Assembly: GCF_900292035.1 (NCBI RefSeq)
Contig: NZ_OMPO01000001.1
Span: 937,192-1,001,191 of the forward strand
DNA from: Blastococcus sp. Marseille-P5729
GTDB lineage: Bacteria; Actinomycetota; Actinomycetes; Mycobacteriales; Antricoccaceae
DNA length: 64,000 nucleotides
Direction of reading: 5' to 3'
Position numbers and translations under genes: made by a program. The notes beneath the pieces are model-generated. The model did no database searches and was not told where the DNA came from. It worked only from the letters and a program-made list of their open reading frames with translations. Shown here in pieces: positions 16,357 to 24,878 of this stretch (positions are counted from its first letter, which is position 1; the number at the start of each line of letters is the position of its first letter).

Positions 16357-17265
16357 ATGACCGCTCGGGCGCATCGCTTTCGGCACTCGATCGAGCTGCC
16401 ATCGCCGTACGACACAGACCGGCTGATGGGATTTCTCGCCAGTCGCGCCATACCTGGAGTGGAGGCGGTGGCCCGCGACGGCGGCTGGCGATACGCGCGC
16501 TCGTTGCGGCTGCCCGGCGGCGCCGGCTCGCTACTGATACGTACCGAGGGGCGGCGCGCGCTGGTCACCGGACTCCTCTCCGAGCGCGCCGATCGGACGG
16601 CGGCCGTGCAGGCCGCGACGGCCGTCCTCAACCTGCGGCCGGCACCCGCAGAGGTCGACGCGGCCTTTGCCCGTCATCCAGATACCCGCCCTCTAGTCGC
16701 TCGACGTCCGGGACTGCGGGTGCCGGGGGCCGCGGACGCCGCGGAGCTCGCCGTCCGGGCCATCGTGGGACAGCAGATCTCGATCGCCCGGGCCTCCGCG
16801 GCGTGCGGCGCGCTCGCTGCCGAGCACGGCGAGCCACTGCCACGCGAGCTGGCCGTGGATCCCGGGCTGACGCACCTGTTCCCGAGCGCTCGCACGTTGC
16901 GGGCCGCGAACCCCACGCGGCTCCGGATGCCGCGTGCGCGCGGCGCCGCGATCGTCGGGGTGGCAGATGCCCTCGCCGAAGGCCGAATCGACCTCGGCGC
17001 CGACCCGGTCGCCGTCCGGCGTCAGCTCGTCGCGCTCCGAGGCATCGGGCCGTGGACTGCGGGCTACATCTCGATGCGTGTCGGTCAGGACGCCGATGTG
17101 CTGCTTGAAGGCGACCTCATCGTTCGGCGCAGCGCCGCCGAGCTAGGTATGCCCGATACCCCTCGCGAGCTGTCGGCGTACGCCGAGCAGTTCGCTCCTT
17201 ACCGGTCGTATCTGACGGTGCATCTCTGGGCCGCCTACACCTCGGGGTATAGCCCCGGAATGTAG
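16357..17265 (+). CDS. DNA-3-methyladenine glycosylase II-like, AlkA family
   Basis: 302 residues. An N-terminal AlkA-like domain (residues about 10-90) precedes the HhH-GPD glycosylase domain: AVRAIVGQQISIARASA (133-149), the helix-hairpin-helix RGIGPWTAGYISMR (228-241), and a probable catalytic Asp253 in LLEGDLIVRR. AlkA enzymes remove alkylated bases in base-excision repair. No N-terminal Ada-type domain is present, unlike the AlkA fusions of many actinobacteria. A good Shine-Dalgarno (GGGAGG) stands 8 bases before the ATG. The gene is intact, next to the decayed glycerate kinase. Confidence 0.88.
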   Translation: MTARAHRFRHSIELPSPYDTDRLMGFLASRAIPGVEAVARDGGWRYARSLRLPGGAGSLLIRTEGRRALVTGLLSERADRTAAVQAATAVLNLRPAPAEVDAAFARHPDTRPLVARRPGLRVPGAADAAELAVRAIVGQQISIARASAACGALAAEHGEPLPRELAVDPGLTHLFPSARTLRAANPTRLRMPRARGAAIVGVADALAEGRIDLGADPVAVRRQLVALRGIGPWTAGYISMRVGQDADVLLEGDLIVRRSAAELGMPDTPRELSAYAEQFAPYRSYLTVHLWAAYTSGYSPGM

Positions 17266-17310
17266 GCGCTCTCCGCGCGGTGCCCTCTCTAAAAAACTTG
17301 CGAGAACCCA

Positions 17311-17339
17311 TTGCAAACTCATTCGAACGCTTGTACGAT
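17311..17339 (+). promoter_or_regulatory. sigma-70-type promoter of the DUF222/HNH gene
   Basis: TTGCAA (17311-17316) and TACGAT (17334-17339) are separated by 17 bases. The LexA-like box covers the spacer end and the -10, so a bound repressor would block it. Confidence 0.55.
17323..17338. promoter_or_regulatory. LexA (SOS) box, TCGAACGCTTGTACGA
   Basis: Matches the actinobacterial SOS consensus TCGAAC-N4-GTTCGA at all but one position (GTACGA instead of GTTCGA). It lies 30 bases before the ATG of a 13E12-family gene. LexA control of 13E12 genes is established in Mycobacterium tuberculosis. Confidence 0.7.
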
Positions 17340-17367
17340 ATGATTAGACGTCGGGGAGGTGACGACC

Positions 17368-19149
17368 ATGGACGAGCAGCGAACGGACCGCAGCGAGGCA
17401 AGCGAGCAACCGGTGGTCTTCACTCCTGCTCCCGCTCCTGCTCCTGCTCCTGAGTCTGCGGACGCCTCGGCGGAGCCGGACTGGGCGGTTCAGGCTGCGG
17501 CGTCGCCGGCTGATGCGGAGCGGTTGTGGCTGGCGAGCGAGTCTGCTCGGGAGCTGGACCGCGATCTGGATGAGGCGTTCGCGCATCTGCAGCGTGGGTA
17601 TGAGCTGTTGCTGGGGATCGGGGAAGAGGGCGATCTGGGCGCGTTGGGCCCGGACCGCCTGATCACGATGGCGCAGCGTCTGGAGGCGCACCGCACGCGG
17701 CTGGTGATGGTCGATTCGTACGTGATCGAGGCGGCGAGGGAGGATCGGTTGCAGGATCACGTGTGCGCCAGCAGCATCCCCCTCGCGCTTTGCCGGGTGC
17801 TGCATATCTCCAGTGGTGAGGCGAACGCGCGCGCGAAACGCGCCGAGCAGTTGTTGCCGCAGAACGGGTTCAGCAGCGGCACCACCCCACCCACGCTGCC
17901 GCTGCTCGCGGACGCGGTCCGTGACGGTGCGGGGGTGTCGAGCGGTCAGGTGGATGTGATCTGCAAGGCCATGGCGCGAGTGGCGCAGAACCCCGAGGTG
18001 GATCACCAGCAGCGCGAGCTCGCCGAGCGGCTGCTGGTCCACCAGGCCGCCGGGTTGACGCATAAGGAGCTGGAGGTCGCGGCGGAGAAGGTCGAGGAGG
18101 TCATCAACCCCGACGGCACCCTGCCCAGCGACGACGTCGCCACGGCGCGGCGAGGGGTGATGATCGGGCCCGAAGGCCGCGACGGCACCCACAAGATCTC
18201 CGGCGCCCTGACCCGCGAGGGCAAGGCCCTGTTCGATGCCGCGATCGGGCCGTTCACCGCACCCCACCCCGCCGACGCCAACGGCCCGGATGACCGCACC
18301 GCCGCCCAGCGCACCCACGACGGCCTACAAGACGCCTGCCAACGCCTCCTCGAGCTCGCCGGAGCGCCCGCGTCCGGCGGGACCGCTGCCACGGTGCACA
18401 TCACCATCGACCTCGACCGGCTCATCGAAGCCATCGCGCGGCTCCAAGACGACCCCTCCGGCCGCACGACCGCGCAGCAGGCCGCCGGCCGCATCGCCGG
18501 CAGCGGGCAGCTCACCATCAACGAGATCCTGCGCCTGGCCCGGGACGCGACCCTGATCCCGGTATGGATCAGCAACATCCACGGGATCGTGGCCTACGGC
18601 CGCGACCGCCGCACCGCATCCCCGGCCCAGACCCACGCCCTCATCGCCCGCGACGGCGGGTGCAGCTTCCCCGGCTGCCAAGCCCCACCCGACTGGTGCC
18701 AGCGCCACCACGTGATCGCGTGGTGGTCCGGCGGACACACCGACCTGGACAACCTCACCCTCGTCTGCGGGTACCACCACCGCGAATTCGACAAACGCGG
18801 CTGGGCCGTGGACATCATCAACGGCATCCCCGTCTGGACCCCACCGGCGTGGCTCGACCCCGAGCAGAAACCGCAGATCAACGCCCGGATCAAGATCCCC
18901 TGCCAAAACGAGATCACCCACCTCGCCGAGACCGTCAGGCACGCTCGAGAACAACGAGCTCGCGGCGGAGGCAGAGATCCCGGCGACCCCGCAGACCCGC
19001 TCGGCGGGCTGCTCGATCCCGGCGAGGACATCGACGAGCTCATCCAGCTCATCGCCGCACACATCCCCACCACACACCGCGACGCCTTCTACCGCGACGC
19101 CGCCGACCTCATCACCACCCACCTCCCCGCACCGGTGTCCACCCGATAG
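17368..19149 (+). CDS. DUF222 / HNH endonuclease, 13E12 repeat family
   Basis: 593 residues from the ATG at 17368, which has GGGGAGG at proper spacing; a GTG at 17359 is too close to it. The N-terminus has an Ala/Pro dipeptide repeat. The DUF222 helical region spans about residues 60-380. The HNH domain near residues 430-480 has CSFPGCQAPPDWCQRHHVIA with zinc cysteines and the catalytic His pair, then HTDLDNLTLVCGYHHREFD. 13E12 proteins are multicopy in actinobacteria and of uncertain function; a nuclease linked to DNA damage is inferred from the HNH motif and the LexA-like box upstream. Codon use is very GC-rich, like the chromosome. Confidence 0.9.
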   Translation: MDEQRTDRSEASEQPVVFTPAPAPAPAPESADASAEPDWAVQAAASPADAERLWLASESARELDRDLDEAFAHLQRGYELLLGIGEEGDLGALGPDRLITMAQRLEAHRTRLVMVDSYVIEAAREDRLQDHVCASSIPLALCRVLHISSGEANARAKRAEQLLPQNGFSSGTTPPTLPLLADAVRDGAGVSSGQVDVICKAMARVAQNPEVDHQQRELAERLLVHQAAGLTHKELEVAAEKVEEVINPDGTLPSDDVATARRGVMIGPEGRDGTHKISGALTREGKALFDAAIGPFTAPHPADANGPDDRTAAQRTHDGLQDACQRLLELAGAPASGGTAATVHITIDLDRLIEAIARLQDDPSGRTTAQQAAGRIAGSGQLTINEILRLARDATLIPVWISNIHGIVAYGRDRRTASPAQTHALIARDGGCSFPGCQAPPDWCQRHHVIAWWSGGHTDLDNLTLVCGYHHREFDKRGWAVDIINGIPVWTPPAWLDPEQKPQINARIKIPCQNEITHLAETVRHAREQRARGGGRDPGDPADPLGGLLDPGEDIDELIQLIAAHIPTTHRDAFYRDAADLITTHLPAPVSTR

Positions 19150-19264
19150 CGCGCGAAGCCAGTCAGACTCCACCTGCGGGACAGTGGACCACGCTCTCGG
19201 CCCTTTGGGCGTGCACCACTGCCCCACAGAACGGTGCGGGTCCACCCGCGGGCGCCGGCGACAG

Positions 19265-20254
19265 TTAGTCGCAGTCGGCGAGGGGGTCAGGGAGGCCGTC
19301 CGGAATTCGCTGGACGATCATCACGATCGCTTCGTGGATCTTCCAGTCGAGTGCCTTGACGCGTTCGCTGACCTCTTCGACCTGGGTGGCCGAGACTGCC
19401 CCAGCCCGCGGCACGAGAAACGCTTCCACGTGGAGCAGATGGCCGACGTCTCGTACCCGGCTGCGAGCATCCACCGCCCACGGCACAGCACGCAGCACGT
19501 CCTCCACCTGTGCCACGAGCGGGTGCGTGTGCTTGTTGTCGTAGGTTCGCGCCCGCCCATCCATCAACCCGCGCAGCGCGTAGCGCAGGTTGGACCAGCC
19601 GTCATTCACGATCGAGAAGGCGATTCCGATCGCGACGACGGCGTCCGCCCACCACCAGCCGATGCCGACACCGAGAATGCCGAGAATCGAGCCGCCGGCG
19701 GTCATCCAGTCCGCCTTCTGCATGTCTGCATCGGCGTACAGCACCCGGTCGTGCAAGGTCTGCGCCAACGGCATCTTGACCCGGGCGATGATGATCGGCC
19801 CGATGAGCGTGTAAACCAGCACCGCGATCATCAGCCACCCGGCCCAGATCGGGGTCCCGAAGATGCTGAGAGTCCCGATGGGCGGCCGTTCGGCGGCGAT
19901 CAATGCCATCATCGAGTCAGCCACCAGCAGTACGCCGACCATCAGCAGCGCCGTCGACGCCGCGAGATGACCGCTGGCAATCGAGCGATGCCGCCCGAAC
20001 GGGTGCTCGGACGACGGCGGCTTGCGGGCCTGCCGGGTAGCGACCAGGAAGGCGACCGGCGGTACGAGGGCGAGGATGTCCTCGATCCATGCTGCCTTCA
20101 TCGTCTGCGACGAGCCCATCACGACGTAGATGAGTGTCACGCACGAGACCATGTAGGCGATGGTGATCCACTCGAGCCGGGTGGCCTTCTGCAACGCGGC
20201 CCGCTGCTGTGCCGGCAGGTCCGTGTGCCCGAAACGGACGGTCTGCTCGTTCAT
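19265..20254 (-). CDS. cation diffusion facilitator (CDF) family transporter
   Basis: 329 residues with about five or six membrane segments: WITIAYMVSCVTLIYVVMGS, IEDILALVPPVAFLVATR, HLAASTALLMVGVLLVADSM, WAGWLMIAVLVYTLIGPIII, ILGILGVGIGWWWADAVVAI. HPFGRHR matches the HPYGH-type motif of CDFs, and YADADMQKADWMTAGGS and WWWADAVVAI contain the paired Asp residues of the metal site. The C-terminal part is the cytoplasmic metal-binding domain. Probably exports Zn2+, Fe2+ or Mn2+; the metal cannot be told. Its start overlaps the preceding lipoprotein stop by 4 bases. Confidence 0.87.
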   Translation of the reverse strand: MNEQTVRFGHTDLPAQQRAALQKATRLEWITIAYMVSCVTLIYVVMGSSQTMKAAWIEDILALVPPVAFLVATRQARKPPSSEHPFGRHRSIASGHLAASTALLMVGVLLVADSMMALIAAERPPIGTLSIFGTPIWAGWLMIAVLVYTLIGPIIIARVKMPLAQTLHDRVLYADADMQKADWMTAGGSILGILGVGIGWWWADAVVAIGIAFSIVNDGWSNLRYALRGLMDGRARTYDNKHTHPLVAQVEDVLRAVPWAVDARSRVRDVGHLLHVEAFLVPRAGAVSATQVEEVSERVKALDWKIHEAIVMIVQRIPDGLPDPLADCD

Positions 20255-20775
20255 GCGCTGTCACCAGCGTGCTCGTCCAGCCAGCGCTCGAGATCTACCA
20301 GCAGGGCGTTCTCACCCATCCGGGTCGCCATCACGTGCGCTCGCTTGGTCGCCTCTGGCCCCTCGACCTGCTCAAGGTATGGGCGGGTGAAGGCCGCCTG
20401 TTCCGCCCACGGGCTGGTGTCCTCGAAGCCCGCCACCACGATGTCGAGCCGGCCCGCCTCGAGCTCCTCGATCAGCGCTGCCTCCGAGTCGACCTCCCAT
20501 TCGACGTCCGCACCTAGGTGCTCGGCGTACTGCTCGACGAGCTCGACCTCGCTACCGGCCGGCTCGCCGCTGCCATCTGCCGCTACGTACGGCGGATGGT
20601 GGGCCGCTCCGGCACGCAGCAGCTGGTCGGAGCGGATCCGATCGAGGCTGCCGTCGGTGTCGTGCGGTAGTCCGCAGGCCGCGAGGAAGGCGAGAAGCGC
20701 CAACAAGGCGACCACAAGCCCGGCCGACCGGGGTCGAGCGCGCCCACCGGTAGTGATCATGCGCTGAAGGTACAT
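20251..20775 (-). CDS. short extracellular solute-binding-like lipoprotein
   Basis: 174 residues. A signal peptide with a basic start and LVVALLALLAFLAACG, whose LAAC is a lipobox, predicts a lipid-anchored extracellular protein. The following SDQLLRAGAAHHPPYV and ELVEQYAEHLGADVEWEVDS, then IEELEAGRLDIVVAGFEDTS, resemble the first lobe of family 3 solute-binding proteins. The second lobe is shortened to a few dozen residues, while normal proteins have about 250-280. It is coupled to the CDF gene. It may be a reduced binding protein or a metal-related accessory factor. Confidence 0.65.
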   Translation of the reverse strand: MYLQRMITTGGRARPRSAGLVVALLALLAFLAACGLPHDTDGSLDRIRSDQLLRAGAAHHPPYVAADGSGEPAGSEVELVEQYAEHLGADVEWEVDSEAALIEELEAGRLDIVVAGFEDTSPWAEQAAFTRPYLEQVEGPEATKRAHVMATRMGENALLVDLERWLDEHAGDSA

Positions 20776-20802
20776 CGAAAAACGTCAGCCCTGGACGGCA
20801 CG

Positions 20803-21942
20803 ATGACGGCCATGGAGTTTACCACCCTCATCGTGCTGCTGATCGCGCTGCTGTGCCTGGCGCTCGGCTCGGCCGCCGGCTACTGGGCCGGACGACGTGC
20901 CACCCCCGCAGACCCGCCCCTCGAGCTTGGTGCCGAGCTCGGCCCCCTGCGCGAGACCTTGTCCCGCGTCGAGGGCTTTCTCCAGAGCAACGAGACCGAA
21001 CGGGCGAAGGCCCAGGGCGAGCTGAGCGAGCAGGTCCGAGCGATGCACGCGATGCAGTCCACGCTGGGCACTCAGACCACGGCGCTGGTCAACGCACTAC
21101 GAGCCCCGCACGTTCGGGGCCGGTGGGGCGAGATGCAGCTGCGCCGCATCGTCGAATCGGCCGGAATGATCGACCACTGCGACTTCACCGAGCAGTACGC
21201 CGTCCGAGGAGACGACCGAGGAGTGCGCCCCGACCTGGTCGTCCACCTCACCCACAGCCGGGCGATCGCGGTCGATGCGAAGGTCCCGTTCACGGCGTTC
21301 ATCGAGTCGATCGATGCCGACGACCGGGCGCGGGCCGGGCTCGTGCGCGAGCACGCGAAGCAGGTCCGCGCACACCTCGACCTGCTGTCCTCGAAGGGAT
21401 ACCAGGACGCCCTGGACGACTCCCCGGACTTCACTGTGATGTTCCTGCCTAGCGATGCGTTTCTGCAGCTGGCTCTGCAGCATGAGCCGGCGCTGCTCGA
21501 GCGCGGCTTCGACCGAAACGTCGTAATCGCGACACCATCGACGCTCCTGGCGCTCCTGCGCACCGTCGCGCACACCTGGCGGCAGGACACCGTCGGGCGG
21601 GAGGCCAAGCAGATCCTCGCGCTAGGTCAGCAGCTCGGCCAGCGCATCGGCACCTTCACCGCGCACCTCGCGAAGGTGGGCAGCTCGCTGGAGTCCAGCG
21701 TCAAGAGCTACAACAGTGCCGTCGGATCCCTTGAGCGGAATTTGCTGAGCACCTCGCGCAGACTGCACGAGCTGGGCGCCACGAGCGTCGTGACCGAGGT
21801 GCCCGAGTCGATCGACCGGGCCGTGCGGGAGCTGCACGTTGCCGACCCGCCGTCGGGGTCCAAAGATCCCCAGGTCCCAGCCGCTGCCGTCGCGCCGCGC
21901 GTCGCGCGGGCAACCGGTACGGAGCGGCCCTATCCTGAGTGA
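20803..21942 (+). CDS. rmuC: DNA recombination protein RmuC
   Basis: 379 residues. One N-terminal membrane helix (TTLIVLLIALLCLALGSAAG) is followed by a short coiled coil and the RmuC domain: VRGRWGEMQLRRIVESAGMI, VRPDLVVHLTHSRAIAVDAK, DFTVMFLPSDAFLQLALQHE, VIATPSTLLALLRTVAHTWR. The family belongs to the PD-(D/E)xK nuclease clan and limits DNA inversions in E. coli. ATG at 20803 or 20812 are both possible. Divergent from the lipoprotein gene, 27 bases between starts. Confidence 0.92.
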   Translation: MTAMEFTTLIVLLIALLCLALGSAAGYWAGRRATPADPPLELGAELGPLRETLSRVEGFLQSNETERAKAQGELSEQVRAMHAMQSTLGTQTTALVNALRAPHVRGRWGEMQLRRIVESAGMIDHCDFTEQYAVRGDDRGVRPDLVVHLTHSRAIAVDAKVPFTAFIESIDADDRARAGLVREHAKQVRAHLDLLSSKGYQDALDDSPDFTVMFLPSDAFLQLALQHEPALLERGFDRNVVIATPSTLLALLRTVAHTWRQDTVGREAKQILALGQQLGQRIGTFTAHLAKVGSSLESSVKSYNSAVGSLERNLLSTSRRLHELGATSVVTEVPESIDRAVRELHVADPPSGSKDPQVPAAAVAPRVARATGTERPYPE

Positions 21943-21975
21943 GTCAATGCCCGCACCGACCGCACAGGTAACCGA

Positions 21976-22776
21976 GTGAACGACGAGTACACGCCACGTG
22001 ATGGAGCCGATGCCGACGACGCCCCGGCACGCTCGCGGTGGACCGTCGCACCGGGCTCGGTGCGTAGCGCATTCGACCGACGGTCCGAACGCGCGTCCCA
22101 GGCTCCGGTCGAGTCGGCAGGTGACCCGGACGCCGTCACTCCCCGGCGCAGCGCCCGCGAGATCATCGACGATGCGACCAAGGCGCCCTTCCGCGACGAC
22201 CAACCGACGCGGATCAGTTCGCGCCGCCCGCAGGTTCCCAAGGCGGCGCACCCGCCCCTTCGTCGCCCGAGCACTGAGCCGCCGGCGCACACCGCGGGCC
22301 GCGTGCAGCGTGCGGCGCGCGCCCCGCTGCACGACGAGTCCACGCGGGTCGAGCCCGAGCTCGGGCAGCGCCGCGAGCTGACCCCCCTCACCTCGTCGTC
22401 CTCGAGCGGAGGAGGCGTCGTGCTGGCCGGCTTCGGCGGCGTGGTGCTGATCATCGTGCTCGGCCTGGTGGGCGCGATCATCGACTACTTGTTCACCGAT
22501 CGTCTCGGGCTGCTGACCACCGTCGGGCTGACGGTCGGGGCGGCGCTCGCCGCACTCGCCACCCGCAAACGCGATCTCATGTCGGTAATGGTCGCTCCGC
22601 CGCTGGTGTACGCGGGCATCGCCTCGGTGGTGCTGCTGATGAGCGGCGAGGTCCGCCTGACCCGCGTCGCCGACATGGCGATCAGGGGGTTCCCGGTGAT
22701 GGCGCTCGCGACCGGTGTCGCCGCGGTCATTGCCGGTATACGGCTGATCACCTCGAAGGTCGGCGAGCGCCCGTAA
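21976..22776 (+). CDS. DUF6542-like membrane protein
   Basis: 266 residues. The first about 140 are polar, Arg/Pro-rich and probably disordered in the cytoplasm. Then four membrane segments: GGVVLAGFGGVVLIIVLGLV, LTTVGLTVGAALAALATR, MVAPPLVYAGIASVVLLMSG, GFPVMALATGVAAVIAGIRL. This arrangement matches the protein found beside ispH and ychF in Mycobacterium (the Rv1111c position). Function unknown. GTG start, 34 bases after the rmuC stop. Confidence 0.75.
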   Translation: MNDEYTPRDGADADDAPARSRWTVAPGSVRSAFDRRSERASQAPVESAGDPDAVTPRRSAREIIDDATKAPFRDDQPTRISSRRPQVPKAAHPPLRRPSTEPPAHTAGRVQRAARAPLHDESTRVEPELGQRRELTPLTSSSSSGGGVVLAGFGGVVLIIVLGLVGAIIDYLFTDRLGLLTTVGLTVGAALAALATRKRDLMSVMVAPPLVYAGIASVVLLMSGEVRLTRVADMAIRGFPVMALATGVAAVIAGIRLITSKVGERP

Positions 22777-22815
22777 CCTTGCTCCGACGGGCCGTCGCTC
22801 CCCGAACGCGCCGCC

Positions 22816-23832
22816 TCAGCGGCCAGCGGCCGCCCGCAGATCTCGCTTGAGCTCCTGCGGCAGTGAGAAGGTGAGCCGCTCCTCGGCCTCGGTGACCACC
22901 TCGACGTCCCCGAAGCCGTGCTCGGCCAGCAGTCCTAGGACGCCGCGCACGAGGTCGTCCGGGACGGATGCGCCGCTGGTCAGCCCGACCGTGCGCACCC
23001 CCTCCAGCCACTCGGGCTTGATGTCGCTGGCGTAGTCGATCAGGTACGACGCGCGGGCGCCGCTCTCGAGCGCGACCTCGACCAGCCGCACGGAGTTGGA
23101 CGAGTTGCGCGAGCCGACGACGAGCACGAGGTCACAGTCGGCGGCGAACCGCTTGACGGCCAGCTGACGGTTCTGGGTGGCGTAACAGATGTCGTCGCTC
23201 GGTGGCGAGATGAGCTTCGGGAAGCGCTCACGCAGCGCGGCGACCGTGCGCATAGTCTCATCGACCGACAGCGTGGTCTGGGACAGCCAGACGACCTTCT
23301 CCGGATCGCGCACCTGCACGTTGGCGACGTCGTCCGGGCCGTCGATGAGGTGGATGTGCTCGGGGGCCTCGCCGCTGGTGCCGATGACCTCCTCGTGCCC
23401 ATCATGGCCGATCAGCAGGATGTCGTAGTCGTCGGAGGCGAAGCGGCGGGCTTCCAGGTGCACCTTGGTGACCAGCGGGCAGGTCGCATCGATGGTCTTG
23501 AGGTTGCGCGCCTTCGCCTCCTCGTGCACGACGGGAGCGACACCGTGCGCCGAGAAGACGACGATGGAGCCCTCGGGGACCTCCTCGGTCTCCTCCACGA
23601 AGATCGCGCCGCGTTCCTCGAGGGTGCGCACGACGTGCACGTTGTGGACGATCTGCTTGCGGACGTACACCGGCGCGCCGTACAGCTCGAGGGCCTTCTC
23701 GACCGTCACGACCGCGCGGTCGACGCCCGCGCAGTAACCGCGTGGGTTGGCCAGCAGGACCTTCTTGCCGTTCGAGGGCCGAGACGACTGGGCGAGCGCC
23801 TCGGGCGTGAGGTCTGATGCGTGCGAATCCAT
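22816..23832 (-). CDS. ispH: 4-hydroxy-3-methylbut-2-enyl diphosphate reductase
   Basis: 338 residues from [15 protein letters not shown]; an earlier in-frame ATG at 23892 would overlap the divergent gene. The three Fe-S cysteines are in [25 protein letters not shown] and [11 protein letters not shown], and [17 protein letters not shown] is the substrate loop. IspH makes IPP and DMAPP in the last MEP-pathway step using a 4Fe-4S cluster. Divergent from the lipid-droplet-type protein gene, as in Mycobacterium (lytB2 and Rv1109c). Confidence 0.96.
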   Translation of the reverse strand: MDSHASDLTPEALAQSSRPSNGKKVLLANPRGYCAGVDRAVVTVEKALELYGAPVYVRKQIVHNVHVVRTLEERGAIFVEETEEVPEGSIVVFSAHGVAPVVHEEAKARNLKTIDATCPLVTKVHLEARRFASDDYDILLIGHDGHEEVIGTSGEAPEHIHLIDGPDDVANVQVRDPEKVVWLSQTTLSVDETMRTVAALRERFPKLISPPSDDICYATQNRQLAVKRFAADCDLVLVVGSRNSSNSVRLVEVALESGARASYLIDYASDIKPEWLEGVRTVGLTSGASVPDDLVRGVLGLLAEHGFGDVEVVTEAEERLTFSLPQELKRDLRAAAGR

Positions 23833-23879
23833 GCTCCCAGGGTACGCATCGTCAGGCGGGATGGTGCACTCTAGAGGGC

Positions 23880-24875
23880 ATGGCCGAATCACCGCTGTCT
23901 GCTGCCCTGTCCGCCTTGCTCTCGCCGAGCCTGCCGGCGCCGCTGAAGGCGATCGCGGGCCTGACGATCACCGCAATCGAGGACGCTCGCCACCTTCCGG
24001 TGAAGGTCGGCGAGCTGCCGAGCACCGTGCTCACCACGCTCGCCACCGGCTCCATGCGGGTGCAGCAGCAGTACGCGGACTGGGTCGCCAAGGGCGAGGA
24101 GTTCATCGGCTCGCTCCGTGCGCCGCAGCCGGACGTCCCCGCTTGGGCCACCTTCGACGAGGATCTCCCGGACGCTGGGATCGCCTCCCCGCAGAGCCAG
24201 GTCGACGCCGGCAGCTCGGCGCCTTCCCGGGTGTCCAACGGGCTGGGCCCCGGATCGGCATTCGACCTGCAGGACGCCGACGACCTGCCGGTCGCCCGCC
24301 GCCGGGCACCGGCGAAGCGGGTCGGCCCCGCGAAGACGTCGGAGCCGGTCAAGAAGGCTGCGCCGGCCAAGAAGACGGCGCCGGCCAAGAAGGCCACTCC
24401 CGCGAAGAACACGGCGCCGGCCAAGAAGGCGCCGCCGGTCAAGAAGGCGCCGCCGGTCAAGAACACCGCTGCAACGGAGGCGGCCCCCGGCACGAAGACT
24501 CCGGTGAAGAGGGCCCCGTCGGTCGCGAAGGCTGCGCCGGCAACCAGCGCCGCGCCCGTGGAGCAGCCAGGAGGACCGGCGTCCTTCGACGTGCCCGCCC
24601 CCAAGATCCCTGCGACCTCCAGCACGACGAACGCGTCTGTCTCGAACCCGGCTTCCGATGACCGGGCGGCCGGCTCGACGCAGCCCGCCGCGGCGCCGGC
24701 CACGCCGCAGTCGTTGCCGGACTTCGACTCGCTGACCATTCCGCAGCTCCGCTCGCGTCTGAAGACTCTCAAGCTCGCGGAGGTGCGCGAGCTCATCGAC
24801 TACGAGGAGGCGGCCACGAACCGCCCGGCGGTGGTGCAGATGCTGCGCGCCCGCGCAGAGACCCTGCAGAAGTAG
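23880..24875 (+). CDS. lipid-droplet-associated-type protein with Lys/Ala/Pro repeats
   Basis: 331 residues from the ATG at 23880. The first about 80 ([55 protein letters not shown]) match the actinobacterial protein annotated as lipid droplet-associated next to xseA. Residues about 160-225 are a basic repeat of the type [14 protein letters not shown], like the tail of heparin-binding haemagglutinin. The C-terminus [20 protein letters not shown] is a SAP-like DNA-binding or Rho-N-like helix pair. DNA or lipid binding is inferred from charge. The xseA start is 3 bases downstream. Confidence 0.75.
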   Translation: MAESPLSAALSALLSPSLPAPLKAIAGLTITAIEDARHLPVKVGELPSTVLTTLATGSMRVQQQYADWVAKGEEFIGSLRAPQPDVPAWATFDEDLPDAGIASPQSQVDAGSSAPSRVSNGLGPGSAFDLQDADDLPVARRRAPAKRVGPAKTSEPVKKAAPAKKTAPAKKATPAKNTAPAKKAPPVKKAPPVKNTAATEAAPGTKTPVKRAPSVAKAAPATSAAPVEQPGGPASFDVPAPKIPATSSTTNASVSNPASDDRAAGSTQPAAAPATPQSLPDFDSLTIPQLRSRLKTLKLAEVRELIDYEEAATNRPAVVQMLRARAETLQK

Positions 24876-24878
24876 CCG

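Noticed and set aside
23747-24661. Plus-strand frame rich in Gly, Glu and Gln ([18 protein letters not shown])
   Set aside because: A shifted reading of the Lys/Ala/Pro repeats of the lipid-droplet-type gene.
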